Part shown: piece by piece, positions 10,650 to 22,714 of the stretch
Position numbering within the stretch: the first letter of the stretch is position 1
Layout: each line of letters starts with the position of its first letter
Assembly: GCA_031763025.1 (NCBI GenBank)
Contig: JASSKH010000014.1
Location: forward strand, 9,910,563-9,974,562
Source of the DNA: Macrocystis pyrifera
Lineage: Eukaryota; Sar; Phaeophyceae; Laminariales; Laminariaceae
DNA length: 64,000 bases
Direction: 5' to 3'
The notes under the pieces: generated by a model
Told to the model about the DNA's origin: nothing
Database searches by the model: none
What the model saw: only the letters and a program-made list of their open reading frames with translations
Made by a program: the position numbers and the translations under genes

Positions 10650-12928
10650 ACGTGCGACCAAGTACATACAGCAGCACCATGCAGAAGTTTAGGCGTGCAG
10701 TGAATGCAGCTTTGGCCGCAAGGCTCGAGCCCAGCTGCACGCACAACAACAACCTGCCCGTGAGCCAGAGAAGGCGCGCGCTTCCACGGAGGTGCGGGCA
10801 GCGTCGTCGAAATCCTGATCTCGGCAAAGTGCAGTATAGCAATACGCAGCCGATTGTCGACGGCTGTGTGTGGGTATGTTCTTCTTGATATTTACACGTT
10901 GTGCCCAACAGCAGTAAACCAACAACACATAGCCTGCGACTCGATCTGGGCAAGGTTTCACAGGGGTGGCGGCATTCTCGTGCTGCCGGTCGACGATCCC
11001 AAGGGGCCACCAGAAACGTACCATTCGCCCACGCTCGCACGTCCGTGTCTACGCTGCTGCTCTACGCTCTGGGCTTGGTAGTGCGCTGTCCAGCAGCACG
11101 TTTTGTGCCAAAAGCAAGGCTATTTTTTTTTCAGCTCGTAGCTCAGCACCTCGACGTCAACCCCCGCACAGCTTTTTATGCTATTTTTGAGAGGCAGCAT
11201 TATCGAACAGTTTTTTTGGTGGCAAAGGGTTTTTTTTTTTTTTTTTCCATCACGGATTGGTTGAGTTCCTAAAGTGTGGTTTCCCCAGATCTCGACCATC
11301 CGACATCGTTTTTTTTTACGTACTAAAATAAATCCATTCCCAGCCCTAACAGTACAATCTCCTCGCTACTGTACGTACATTGTACCTGGTACCTACTGTG
11401 GTGCAAACATACCTGGGAATTCGAAGTAGCATATATGTAAAGTATTAGTGGCAAGTCTCTTGCGTCACTCTCTGATGACCTAAATCATTAAACTTGAGAA
11501 CCGTACCTTTCTTTGTGCAGCTGGGTTTGGACGTTTCCATACCTGTTGTTACTCGAAGCACTACCCTGAGACACCTAAAATGTCTTCTTTCGGCTAATTG
11601 GCACGTACCAGTCCGAAGGGAAATGTTGTACATATGTATATACCGAAGGTGCTGCAAACGTCGATGGGTTATTTTTCCCAACGCATCGCCGTCACGACAG
11701 GTCTATCACAGCAGTCGACAACGGTACTCACGCCAAGAGTATTATCACCGTACATCGACCGGCGCTGTTTTAAACCTACCACAGCAAGACCCCTTCAGTG
11801 GGAACTTCCCAATCGTGTTCTCAGTGCTCCAGTCCGGGTTTTCCTTGAGATTACCAAGGGGTTTGCACTACAGTCATCTGGACTTGGCCGACTAAATAAG
11901 GGTGCTTGCCAACTTGCTGGCGACCTACATGATACCGCAACGGCTGCAAGTTCTCAGATACATGGCCGAACCCGCGACAGCTTGGTAGAGGTTTCGTTTC
12001 CTCTGAGTCGTTCCCCTTAGAGTCTAGGGGATTCTCGCCGGGCTGAGTATTCGTATTCGTCATCTCCGGGCCTGTTCCAGTCGTCTACACTGGGTGGAAC
12101 TCGGACATAGCAAGCCTTTTCAGCATGGATCTGACGTATTTTCCCTTATCCACTGTTTTTCACCTTTCTTGCGCTTGCGACAGGATTTCTGTTAGTTTTC
12201 GACCAAAGTAGTTGAGATGACGCTTGCCTCACCCCCTTCCGAGAAATGCCTTGCTCTGTAAGAGCTGCTCATAAGCATGATGTGCACGAAGGAAAATACA
12301 TTTTGCGAGTGTGGAGATCTCTAGGCTCGCCAGAAATGATTCTCATTGTCCACCACGTGCTCGAAGCTGGCTCTCCTTTCAAGCAAGACGTTACTAAAGG
12401 AGATGACTCGGACGTGTCAAACCAAAAAAACCCACTACAAAAACATGGATGTCGCATAGTATTAGATAATGACAGATAGACGAAACGCGTCTCAGAGGCG
12501 CTTGACAGGCCGAAGGTCAACCTGGTGTACACGACTGGAACAGGTCCGAAGGTGCAGATAAAACCCAGTCTGGTAACCCTCCCCCACTCTGAGGCATTGG
12601 AATTTTACGAAGTCATCATAGGTTCGGTGATCACATCCCTTCATGGCCTGTTCCTGGAACAACGCCGAAGTATACCCGGCGTCGGTGTTTATCGAAAAGA
12701 GCCTGTATATCGGAAGGAGTCCCCCCCCCGTCTTTGAGCTCACCGAGCATCTCGCCTTACGAGTATTCGCGCGTTCGATCGCACCCTTCGCGTATTCGAA
12801 CCAGCCCGCGGTTATCCTCACCCTACTGCCCTGCCCGCCAACACTTCGCTTGCGTGCCATGACATGGTTACCCCGACCGCCCTTCCTCTATGCTCTCTCC
12901 TTCTGTCCCGGCGCTTAATTCAATACAG
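10650..12928. other. Stretch without a recognised gene, inside the proposed cupin intron
   Basis: Several frames of 100-140 residues on both strands lack recognisable domains. T runs lie at 11130, 11230 and 11310. I looked here for a middle cupin exon in phase 0-0 and did not find a convincing one. Confidence 0.4.
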
Positions 12929-13441
12929 GAGCCTTTCGTACACCACGCCACTCCTGGTGACCTGTGGTGGGCAATGAGCAAGAGCGCTCCCTACGTCCAC
13001 CAGGTGTGCCTCTTACCCGAGAACACGCACCGATCCCACTTCTTCGCGATGGAAATTCTCAAGCCACCGTCCGTTGTGGCGACCAGCGCACTCGAACACC
13101 GCTGCTACAACATCAGACCGGCGTACACCAAGCCGGGGCTCGCGCGCGTCTACGACTTCAAGCTCCAGCCCGGCGACTCGACGGGGCTGCACACGTGGGG
13201 GTTTTGCGGGATCGTGCTCTGCCTTCGTGACGGTGGGGGGCGTGTAGATGCGGGGGACGCGAACGGAGAGATTTTCAGTGGCCCGTTTGGAGGCGGGAAG
13301 CTGTCCCGAGTTGGGGGGTGGGAGTGGGTTGACGGCCCTGTCACCCTGAACGCACGGAACGCAGGTAGCGGGGTGTACGAAGCTATCGTGGTGGAGTGGT
13401 TGGGGGAGGCAGGGCCGGCGGCGGAAACTTCCAGGCTTTGA
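12929..13441 (+). CDS. Cupin-domain protein, C-terminal exon
   Basis: The exon starts after CAATACAG|GAG in phase 0 and ends at TGA (13439-13441), 170 codons. It opens with EPFVHHATPGDLWW, a typical end of a first cupin barrel. A second domain follows with VYDFKLQPGDSTGLHTWGF (strand, PG turn, HxxG in place of a full HxH), then WVDGPVTLNARNAG and YEAIVVEWL, the closing strands of a cupin. The second barrel has lost part of the usual metal ligand set, so it may be structural. It fits as the continuation of the exons at 1817-2315 in domain order and phase. If so, the intervening intron is about 10.6 kb. Alternatively it is the last exon of a separate cupin gene with undetected upstream exons. 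Confidence 0.75.
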   Translation, partial: EPFVHHATPGDLWWAMSKSAPYVHQVCLLPENTHRSHFFAMEILKPPSVVATSALEHRCYNIRPAYTKPGLARVYDFKLQPGDSTGLHTWGFCGIVLCLRDGGGRVDAGDANGEIFSGPFGGGKLSRVGGWEWVDGPVTLNARNAGSGVYEAIVVEWLGEAGPAAETSRL

Positions 13442-15317
13442 GCCGGGAGGGTCGGGTCGAATCTGGGTGTTGATTGACTATACGCGTTGACTCAGAGAGA
13501 ACGTTATGAGAGCAGGGTCAGTGTGCGTTTCTGTGAACATATTCGGTGTGTACTTACGTGGATCGTTTCTTACCCTACGTCGCATGACGACACCAGGCGG
13601 CGGGTTTGTTCGCTTCGTGCGTGTTGTGTGTTGGTGGAGACGGACAGAAGGCGTTATTTTTGTTGTGTACCGTATGTGGTCGGGGGGGTGGAGATATGTT
13701 GTTTGTGAGGGCGCGCAGCCTAGAGTGGGTGGGTGTGCTTCGTGCCGTATGCCTTATCGGGAGCGCCGTGTGCTTAGGACTACTTGCACTATTAGTAAAA
13801 CACCGATAATTGGGTCATTTTTCTGGAACCTTATGAGTATCGCTGGGTGGGGGAGTGTCTAACGTGGTATGGGCTGTGTTGTGACTGGTCCCTGGCTGGT
13901 ATTTGAAAAAGTGGTTTATGTTACCGTAATAGGTGTATTTATAAAGTGCAAGCGATTGCAGTTTTGATTAAAAACGATAGGCGGTGACCTGTCATGTGTG
14001 GGCCGGTAACTCTAGTTGGAATTCGTGGATTTCACTCAGTCTGTATTTTGTGTGCAGCACGCAGACCGCACATCTAGGGAGACGCACCGCTTCTCCCAGA
14101 CCGTTGGAGTTTTTCATTCCGAGCTGAACTTCTAAAACCCCCTGAGTACTACCTTTTAGCACTGCATTGCTGTATAGGCATAAATGTAGTCAGTCTAATT
14201 TCAAGTATATTGTCCCCGAAACTGGATTCCAGTCCTTGAGGTCTTTAAACCAGATGGGAATTCCTTTGGTAACATGGAGTGGATGTCTACACGAGCTCGT
14301 GCTCCGTGCCGTGTACAAAACGAAGTGCTTTCGTTGCACACGGCTTAGTCTGTTCATTCAAAGGCCCCGGGGGAGGCTGACGGGGCTGGTGCTGAGAGCC
14401 CCAAGTATATGCCATGTTCGTTTGAATGAAGTACCTGTTAGAATACTTGGTCAGCGTCTGACGTACAAATCTGCAAATCGGCGTGTTGCCATCCTCTAGG
14501 TACACCAATCTAGCCTTGGCAACCACGCACAAACACGCTTACGTGCTGCTATGGGTCGTCTTCCTATTCATAAAACAGTACCTGGTAATTAACTTCGTTG
14601 AAGTGCGGCGGTCGGATCCATTCGGAACGCGTCAAGTATCACGCACAGAGCGCCAGGCGTGCAAACGACAACCGCAAATGTTTTGCTGCTTACCGCGTAC
14701 ATCAAGTATTATGTGCGAGGAGGGCCTTTCCGGAATGGTCCGTACTTGTGCCCCCTTGAGCGGAGCTCAGCATCTAGATCCGCTGGCCACCGCTCAACTT
14801 CTCAAGATGTTTTCACAGAGAAGTCCTGACATATAGTACTAGCACGCCGATCCGGATAGTGACGCTTCAACCCACGAGAAGCTTCGAGTAGCGAGTTAGG
14901 GGCTTTTTCCCAAGAATTTCAAAAGTTTGGAATTTTTGGAAAATTGTATCAACACGCGGAGGCGTTCTGTCACAAGTTGTGAAATTCTTCGGAACCAAAA
15001 AAAAGAGTTAAATTCCACATGTTGGGGAAAAAATAATCAGGAAAATCTGAAAGATTAAAAAATTGCACAGAAAAAAAATGGAAAAAGGCCCCTAGCAGTT
15101 CACATCAGGATATTTGCCCTTTCTGTTTGCTAGTTTCCATGTTTTGTACGATAGTAGTGACAAAACACGAAACAGGCAAATGCTCACGTCGTTGCGTCGG
15201 TCCTAAAAGTTTAACAATCAGAAACGTCCACAGCGACGAGAGTATGCAAACGCCTCTGTATGTGAAGATCAAGGTCGGGACACTTTGTATCTTTAAACAG
15301 ATGCCTATCACGCAGAT
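13442..15317. other. Stretch without a recognised gene
   Basis: Short frames only. A copy of the TTGTCCCCGAAAC motif that recurs in the RNase H gene introns lies near 14206. An A-rich stretch lies at 14930-15090. Confidence 0.4.
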
Positions 15318-15536
15318 ACTCGTTGGTAATCACTTGCGTTGTTTTGCTTAGTAATAGAAGAAGAGCAGATTTGTTCCTTTCGTGCACCTGGAGACTGAGA
15401 GCAAGACTCATGCCTCTCTAGACCCCTGGTTTTCCATCCAAAATACGCCTCCCAAGTACTGCAAATACTATCGCAATGCCTGAACCCGGGTAATGCTCGG
15501 ACTTTCAGCTTCATTCAAACAGTACTATAACACTAG
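15318..15536 (+). repeat. Direct repeat, left copy
   Basis: About 220 bp from CACTTGCGTTGTTTTGC to ACTATAACA, repeated at 16098-16315 with a start-to-start distance of about 780 bp. On the - strand the copies begin TGTTAT and include CCCGGGTTCAGG, which resembles a tRNA T-arm. No matching target duplication outside the pair could be seen. Confidence 0.7.
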
Positions 15537-16097
15537 CCCACTCTGATGAGTCGTGTATGCGGAATTATGGCAAATTCGTGGTTCGAAGATGCGGCTCCTC
15601 AAGACCTGCTCCCACACCTCTGAACGGCAAGGTAACGAAGCCGACCAGGCACGTCAAAAACGAGAAAGAAAGGAAGGCCTAGCCTCAAGGGGCAGGAATA
15701 TATCGTCAACGACAGCCATCGTCATTCCACCCGCAACGTGGGTAGGACGAGAAAGTGTCACGGAAAAGCGAGGTGACACAATAAACGAGGCGACACAACA
15801 AACGAGGCGGACCTGTGTCTCAGTAGGTGTTGTCAACTTTATCCAGCTCACCCCTAGCTCCCCAGCGGGGGGGATCGTCAAGACGAGAAGGCAAATAACA
15901 CCGAATACGCCAAAGACCACCTAAACCCAGTCCGCAACTCCGGAGACGTGTCCTGAGCCACAAATGAGTGGCCCGATTACCCAGACCAGCCCCGACAATG
16001 AGCGGGCGGGTAAGCAGGACAAAACACGCAAAAAGCCCCCCAGCCCAGCCCAAGAAAAACAAACTAGGGACATACCGGGCAGAAAAACCCCGACCGG
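15537..16097. other. Interior between the direct repeats
   Basis: 560 bp, purine-rich on the + strand, with a few GAGGCGACACAA repeats near 15780-15810. Open frames on both strands have no recognisable domain. Nothing links it to a known element. Confidence 0.4.
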
Positions 16098-16315
16098 TTA
16101 GTACTCACTTGCGTTGTTTGCTTAGAGGTAATAAGAAGAGCAGCTTTATTCCTTTGGTGCACGTGGAGACTGAGAGCAAGGCTCGTGCCTCTCTGGCAAA
16201 ATCCCTGGTTTTCCATCTAGGATACGCCTCACAAATACTAGAAATACGATCCCAATACCTGAACCCGGGTAATTGCCGGGATTTCAGCCTCATTCAAAGC
16301 AGCACCATAACAAGT
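16098..16315 (+). repeat. Direct repeat, right copy
   Basis: Partner of 15318-15536, clearly diverged but alignable throughout (CACTTGCGTTGTTTGC to CCATAACA). Confidence 0.7.
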
Positions 16316-17887
16316 GCGTACGCCATCAGTACCACCGGTACTGTCTTCCGTAAAACATCAGCATGTTACGTCGGAGAGACCACGTCGTCGCAGATGGTGT
16401 CTCTCGCTCTCTCCTCACTCACAAAGTCGAAGCTGCATGCGCACTAGCCTCGCCTGCAGCTGTATCGAGTCGTGCACCTATCAAGCAGTGTGCAACACTT
16501 GAGTAAACGGTCACATCAAAGTCAGTACAGGTACTACGTACCCTGGGGTACTGGTGTGTGTTTACTGCCCCGGGGCATCGAGATGGTTTGGGGGAAGGTT
16601 GGTCAGCACCTAACCTCGCTTGAACAACAGCGAAAACAACCGTGAGGAGATGAACTGAGGTCGTGCCACCGGGGGGACAAGCGAAGCGCTCAACATTGTG
16701 GATTCACATTGCATACATATGTGGATGGGTATCTCTACGCACGCTGTCCAAGCAGGAACGGCGAGAAACCCTTTCAAACGATTTGCCTGGCAATATGACG
16801 ACGACATCAAATTGTGGGCGGTATCACCCACCGCGGCAGCAGGCCCCACTGCAAGCTAGCGTCATGTACAAGGGTAGGCGACCAGGCGCACCAGAGACGC
16901 ACATTGAAACTGCTGGGTTCAGACTGAACCCGTACGGATTGCGTTTGCCAAACGGAAAACAAATTGCTACTGTAGGTACCGTAGGAGGGCGGGGTGGTCC
17001 GTCGTATCATTTACTCGTTTAAAAGGCTGGGAAATAATCCCATCTAGCACATGCGCTTAACGGGATGGTGCGGGAAATGAACTACCAGCACTCCTACCCT
17101 GCTTAACCAACATCTGCCGTTTGTGTGTGCTGTGTTTGCTAGTATCATGCCACGAATGATGATTCTGCCTAAACCCTGATGGTGCTGTCTTCACTGGGTA
17201 ATGCCTCCGCCCATGGTTGGAAAATCTCTTGCCTCAGTTCTCAGAGTGAGCTTGTCGAAGCTCTACACCTGTCATCGTTGCATTCCATTTCCCTGTCGGC
17301 GACGAAAATAGCTCGGTAAATAATGGGCATTGGTGTTTCGGCACCCCTTTCACAGCTAGCCCAATGTTAGGTACGGGTCGATCGCGGCCCCAACGTTTCT
17401 CGTGCCTACGGCAAAAGCTCATGGAACTCGAGAGTGCGGAAGGAAATTCGGCCTCGACACAGGGGGGGAAAACGCGATATACGGCTCTGGCTGCAGACGT
17501 AGGTACTATTATGTTGAGCCATAGAAATCAGAACTCTACGATAGACACAAAAACCATGCATCACCTACAGTATGTTTTAAACACCGTTTTTGGTTGTGAT
17601 TACTATCTTTCCGCGTATTAAAACGTATTGCGGGGGGGCTCAGTATTCAGATCCGGCGATGGACACAAAAGTCGGGTATCCTCCTATGTTCAGACGCCTT
17701 ATTTGGTCCTGAGTACTGCTGTATTACTACGTTTCCCCGGAATAGATAGTAAAGTGAACCACACGGGGAGGGTACTTTGTAAACGCTGCCCATGTTTTGC
17801 TTGTACCCCATCCCATCTATTAGTTTCGCATTACTTTCTCGATCTTACCTCGCTTTAGCTACTCAGGTCCTGGGCCCCATGGTAGGT
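16316..17887. other. Stretch without a recognised gene
   Basis: No recognisable domain or RNA gene. Short frames only. Confidence 0.4.
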
Positions 17888-18072
17888 GGTCCTCCCCCCT
17901 TCCCACTACGGTGCGTACTTCATGTTTTATCGCGAAAAGGGTTCTGCATTTCTTCCGTTACCGACTCGAGTCGATTTGTGCCTACGCACGCTAGGCACTT
18001 TCTGCGTCAACCACAAATAAAAAATGGCCTTAGTAGTTACGAGGTTTGCCACTAGACCACCAGGGACGCTGA
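17888..18072 (-). repeat. tRNA-Glu-like SINE or pseudogene head with trailing repeat
   Basis: On the - strand, TCCCTGGTGGTCTAGTGGCA (from about 18065 downward) matches the 5' part and box A of eukaryotic tRNA-Glu. The rest does not fold as a tRNA and lacks a good box B. The downstream part (17888-18005) resembles 3750-3870. A tRNA-derived repeat is more likely than a functional tRNA. Confidence 0.4.
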
Positions 18073-20399
18073 CCATGTGTCTGACCGAAATACTACTGTC
18101 GGTATGTGGCATTACACTCTTTTATGGCTGACGGATGACGGCTCTGCAGACAATGCCACGCGCAACAACGTAGAGAGGGATTCCGCCGTGGGTAACGTCA
18201 CAAAGGCATCCAAGCTGGCACCTGCAGAGGAGCAAGAAATCCCGATGTGTTTATTTTGAAGTTTTGCGTAGAATACACGTTTTCCCCAAGTGAGAAATCC
18301 AACCGTATATCTGTGTCTGCTCTTCTTGTGGTGTAGTGTGGATCGAAACAAGGGCATCGCCTCCCGCAGCGGGCGGTGCCGCCGTCTAGACCGTGATCTC
18401 TGTTCTTTGTGTTTTTTGGTGGCGGAGCTTGGGCTAATTCTAAGTGAGCCTCGGCTGGATGGAACAGGGGCTGCATTACTCTGGGGTCGTTCCGGGTGAT
18501 CCAGCAGTAAAATTGTTCCTGTTCTTCTTCTGGCATCGTATGGCTTGAAACAATGACACCACCTCGCGCAGCCGGTGTTGCCAACCCGCCCATACTCATT
18601 ACGGTCGTTCCCTTAGGATGCGTTAATTTTTCCGCCTATATCTGACTTGAATCTGGGAAAGGGCATCTGATTATTTATCGTACATTCCCTTCCTACTTAG
18701 TTGAAGCGATCCACACGCTGTGCTTGGCGAAAACATCTGCTGGTTTCCGAAGGCTGCCTATGACCTTCTCTGCTCGCTCACTCAGTGGAAGGTTGTTGTG
18801 AACTCTCTGTACTTGTTGTCTGTGATACCTTCTACCATCGTGTCCTCTTCGACACCCGGAGAGACTACTTCCATCAGTCGCATGTTTCTCCACGCTGTGC
18901 ACGGATTTGGTTTGAACGCTCTGTGCATTGTCGTCGATACCGACTTGCCCGCCAACGCCCGTAAAACCGCGCTTCTCAACCAAACCAAACGCATTCAAAA
19001 GCTTCTCCTATTCGCCCGCGCCTATTGCATGTTGTTTGAAGAGTTGCGAGATTTACCGCACTGAAAGTGGCTGTGACCCACTTAGCGGTCGACCTCCTAC
19101 CTTTCGTGGGGGAGACACATGGTGACACAAGCACCCATTGGTCACGCCCCCCTCACCATACGTGATCCTTCTTCGATAAACTTCTTCACTAGACTTATGC
19201 GGGACAGGTTGCGAGGTGTTCTTCGCTGTACGGTACTGTCAGCAGCACCATATTGAAGACTTGTACCCCGTTGGAGGTAAACACCATACCGCTGTGCTTG
19301 GGGAGACGCAAAATACGTTGAATGAGCTATCAGCCGTATGGAGGCTCGGTTGGGCGAGGAAAGGTTTTGGGACTTTGTGACCGTGCCATGTGAAAGATCG
19401 CGGGGCTCGCTGTGAGTGACTCGAATACCTCGTGATGCGTGCCTGGTACTAGGTATGTGGCTTGCGCCGCTTATGTGGTTCATGTCTGATTTGTGGCACT
19501 CACATGTTTTGTGCCGCTTCTGTAGGTTGTGACACTCACCAGTATGCGTTTTGAGACCCTTACGTAACTTGTGACGCGAAGCTTATTTTGTGGCTTGTGC
19601 CGTTTCCGCGGCCTGCGTGAATTGGCGAAGCCTGGGTGGATCAGAACTGAGCTTCGGCTCGGTGAAGTGCGCCTGATACTGCTAATTAGAACAGGGTCTG
19701 CGTTTTTTTAAGATCGTTCCCGCTCTCGAATGGGGCAACCCAGGCTGGGCCAGTCTCTGCTGCTTACTACGAGTACGCATTATAGATTGGTACTTTGCAT
19801 TACACGCCAGAACACCGTGTGTATGTTACTCCGTGCCGGTACAGTAGGTAGTCCCTTTGAAGGGTCCCTACGTGAAATATTGCGTTCGGGATTAGATATC
19901 CTACGGCCAAAGTGCGTCGTCAAATTTAGCCCGACTTAGGAGACCTACAACTCCACAACGATATGTGATATGAGTGAAGTACTCATGGGCTGTATACGTA
20001 GATAATATAGTCTGCAGTTCTGTAGTCTCAGGAGTGGACCCGATCTTTTAAGGCGCCTAAAGTTCCTCGGTAGAGGGCCGATACCGCGGGACGTTTATTT
20101 TGGGAACGGAACCCGGCACGAAGATGGCATAACTCATTTCCATGACAATGTATGTAGTGAGTGTGTTTCTCAAGTGGTAGACATGGTGAGTTGGTCCACT
20201 TTAAGGAACCTGGTTCCTCTCAATGGGCAAAATTGTGCGCCCATAACCGAGTGTTTTTTTTCATACCTTGTACCTATTATCTGCTATGCTGTTTTTGCCC
20301 CAGTGGTACCTGGTGCGGCGTTTTCCATTTCCACGGGGTCCCTTTAAAAGAGGTATTAATGCCTACTGGTTGTACACTACGTAGCACCACGGAATATTC
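18073..20399. other. Stretch without a recognised gene
   Basis: A pair of overlapping 100-115-residue frames on opposite strands (18693-19064) has no recognisable family. Short GTGCCGCTT/TTGTGACACTCAC repeats lie at 19490-19600. Confidence 0.4.
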
Positions 20400-20715
20400 C
20401 TTTAGTTTTCTCTTTTTTCTTTCTTCTTTCTGTTCCCTCTTCGTGTTCTTTTTTTTTTCCTCTTCTTTTCGAGTGTACCTGGTACATAATATACCGTGGG
20501 TGTGTTCCTTGTGTTATTTGGTTGCAAGTGATACGGGATGGTATGCCACAGCTCGTTAGTACCGTTTCCCTTACGGACTATTACGCGCTATTTCGTGCTT
20601 GTTTGTGTTCTCCCATCGAGATGCATGTCATTGATAGTAATAATATACAGCCTGTTTCGTGACCAGGATTTCAGGGAAGAATAAGTGAGCTAATATAAAT
20701 GAGAAAGCATCATCA
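20400..20715 (+). repeat. Dispersed repeat R3, copy a
   Basis: About 310 bp alignable with 43700-43985 in the same orientation. Landmarks are a CT-rich start, GTACCTGGTACATAATA, GATGGTAT-CCACAGCTCGTT, CCGTTTCCCTTACGGA and a tail ending GAAGTGAGCTAAT. Confidence 0.65.
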
Positions 20716-21411
20716 TCACATCATGGGCTATCCACAACGTACCAACTGGTTTCTACCTTGCCTTGTTGCATTCGTCCGAGGCTCAGATGTTGACTTCCTG
20801 GTACGATTTTATGCTGGATCCATGTCCTATACGAATACTTACTACGAGTCAAAGCGTGCATTCAGTGCTTGTCGCAGGATGCTGGTCTTCAGCTGCTACC
20901 CACGGAATACAGTTATACTGCACGCAACAACGCTACACAACAAAATTTATCTAGGCCCCCTCGTTGCGGACGCCATATACGCGTCGCAGCGGCCGGCCCT
21001 CCGTCTTGGGGACTACGAGTATGCCGTATACTACTACAGAAGTATACTCCTGGTAGCCGGCGTCCCCGGTGGCTTGGTGGGTGGTCCGCGTGCCTATCAA
21101 GATCAATTTCGTAAGTTCGATCCTCACCGAGTGCATGCTAGTATTAATAGGCACTTTTTCTTGTATCAAAAATGATCAGCGGAAAGCGCGAGAGCGTGAG
21201 TTAGCTACATTCGATGAAAACGACGAGCTGTGGGAATTTGATTGGTGAATCCCATGCGCGACTATAAATAAAGGCACGTACCGGGGGGGAACAGGGACGA
21301 CACCTGTGACCACGGCTTGTCCAGAAGGTGATCGTTGAGGGTAAAAACAGGGCTGTTCACGGGTCATGACCCGACCCTTTGGAGCAGGGTTCTACGCTAT
21401 TAGACTTTTTC
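20716..21411. other. Stretch without a recognised gene
   Basis: A 158-residue + strand frame (20699-21175) and its shadows show no recognisable domain. Confidence 0.35.
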
Positions 21412-21632
21412 GTGGCATGCGCGTGGCACCACCCATGGCATACTACCATGGCATACTACCATGGCATCCCCACGGCATCTCATGATGTGGCATAGGATTC
21501 CATGGCACGCCATGGGGGGTGCCGGGCATGCCATGGGTGCACTGGTACCATGGCAACCCCTGCGGCAACCGTCACGGTACTCCACATGGCAACTCCACGG
21601 CATGTATGTCATGGCAGCCCCCACGGCACCTA
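21412..21632 (+). repeat. CATGGCA-rich degenerate array
   Basis: More than a dozen CATGGCA/CACGGCA units in about 220 bp, many as the palindrome CCATGG or GCATGC. Spacing is irregular, around 10-25 bp. Confidence 0.75.
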
Positions 21633-21639
21633 GGTTAGG

Positions 21640-22714
21640 GTTAGAGTTCGGGCTAGGGTAGGGAGGTCTTCAACATCTCACAGATCGGGTCAGGGTGTCT
21701 TCGAAGAATATATTTTGACCTTTTGACGATGATGACCTCCAAGTTTCGCTATGTGCGCTGATCACTACACTCGTGCAGTATCGAGGCTGAAAAGAATGAT
21801 ACCGGTAATCGGTACCTGGTATCACCTGGTACCACCTGATACCGCCGCCGTTTAACACACCCAGAGAGCATCCCTGTGGGATGAGCTTCCGACCCGGTTT
21901 TCTCCAGATCAAGGTGGACACACACGACACGGATCTTATCTTTGGGAAGGTCTCGAAACCTTCCCATAGGCGCATCGCTTGGCGTTTGCACTCCCCTCCG
22001 CTGTCGAGGAAATCAGCTGAGGTTGGTTCTCGGAGGGCGCGTGCTATCTTGATGTCAGGTACCGGACGAAAACATAAGAACTGTTGTATATTTATATTTA
22101 TCCCCGGAAGAACTACTCACATTTAGAACCACACCATACTAAAAAATCAACAACACTCACGCTGTCGGGGTGTGTCTAAACATAATCAAAAAGCTCAATC
22201 GAAAATCATTTTTTTTTTTCGATTTCGATAAAAATTTGCCGAGAATCGAAAAGTGAAAATAGAAGCCCAGGCGAAAAGCAACGGAGAGCACAACCTACTA
22301 GGCCGTTCGCATTTGTGCACGCATGCCGGCAATCTAGCGCTCGGTAACACAGATCCACCACACAAACAGGCAAACGCGACGGCAGTTCGATTCCGGGAGG
22401 TCGTTGGGTCTCCCATGGAGGTGGTGGCGCGTCCAACGTTAACGCCCCGAGATCGAACTTGAAATTATACTGAGAACGAACTTCCGACCTCGTTCTCGAG
22501 GATATCATCCTGAATTTTACTCAAACTATGTTCGCTCTGGCTCGAACGCCGGGAAATAAAGGCCCGAGAACATCGGGGCTCGTGTTGTGGTTCGCCCGCT
22601 GGCTGTTTACGGGGGGGGTCTGTGCGGCTATGTTGCCGTCCTAGCTGTGGGGCGGATGCTGTGTCCGGCGGTCCTGATGTGATATTTTCATGGCTTTTCG
22701 CGGGTCACGCGGTG
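21640..22714. other. Stretch without a recognised gene
   Basis: No recognisable domain. A small GGTACCTGGTATCACC duplication lies near 21811-21836. Confidence 0.4.

Noticed and set aside
15543-15580. CTGATGAG as a hammerhead ribozyme core next to a direct repeat
   Set aside because: The required stem II and the GAAA partner at the right place are absent.
18040-18068. Functional tRNA-Glu gene
   Set aside because: Only the 5' part matches; no anticodon arm, T-arm or acceptor closure.
18693-19064. Overlapping frames of about 100 residues on both strands
   Set aside because: No recognisable family on either strand; overlapping open frames in GC-balanced DNA arise by chance.
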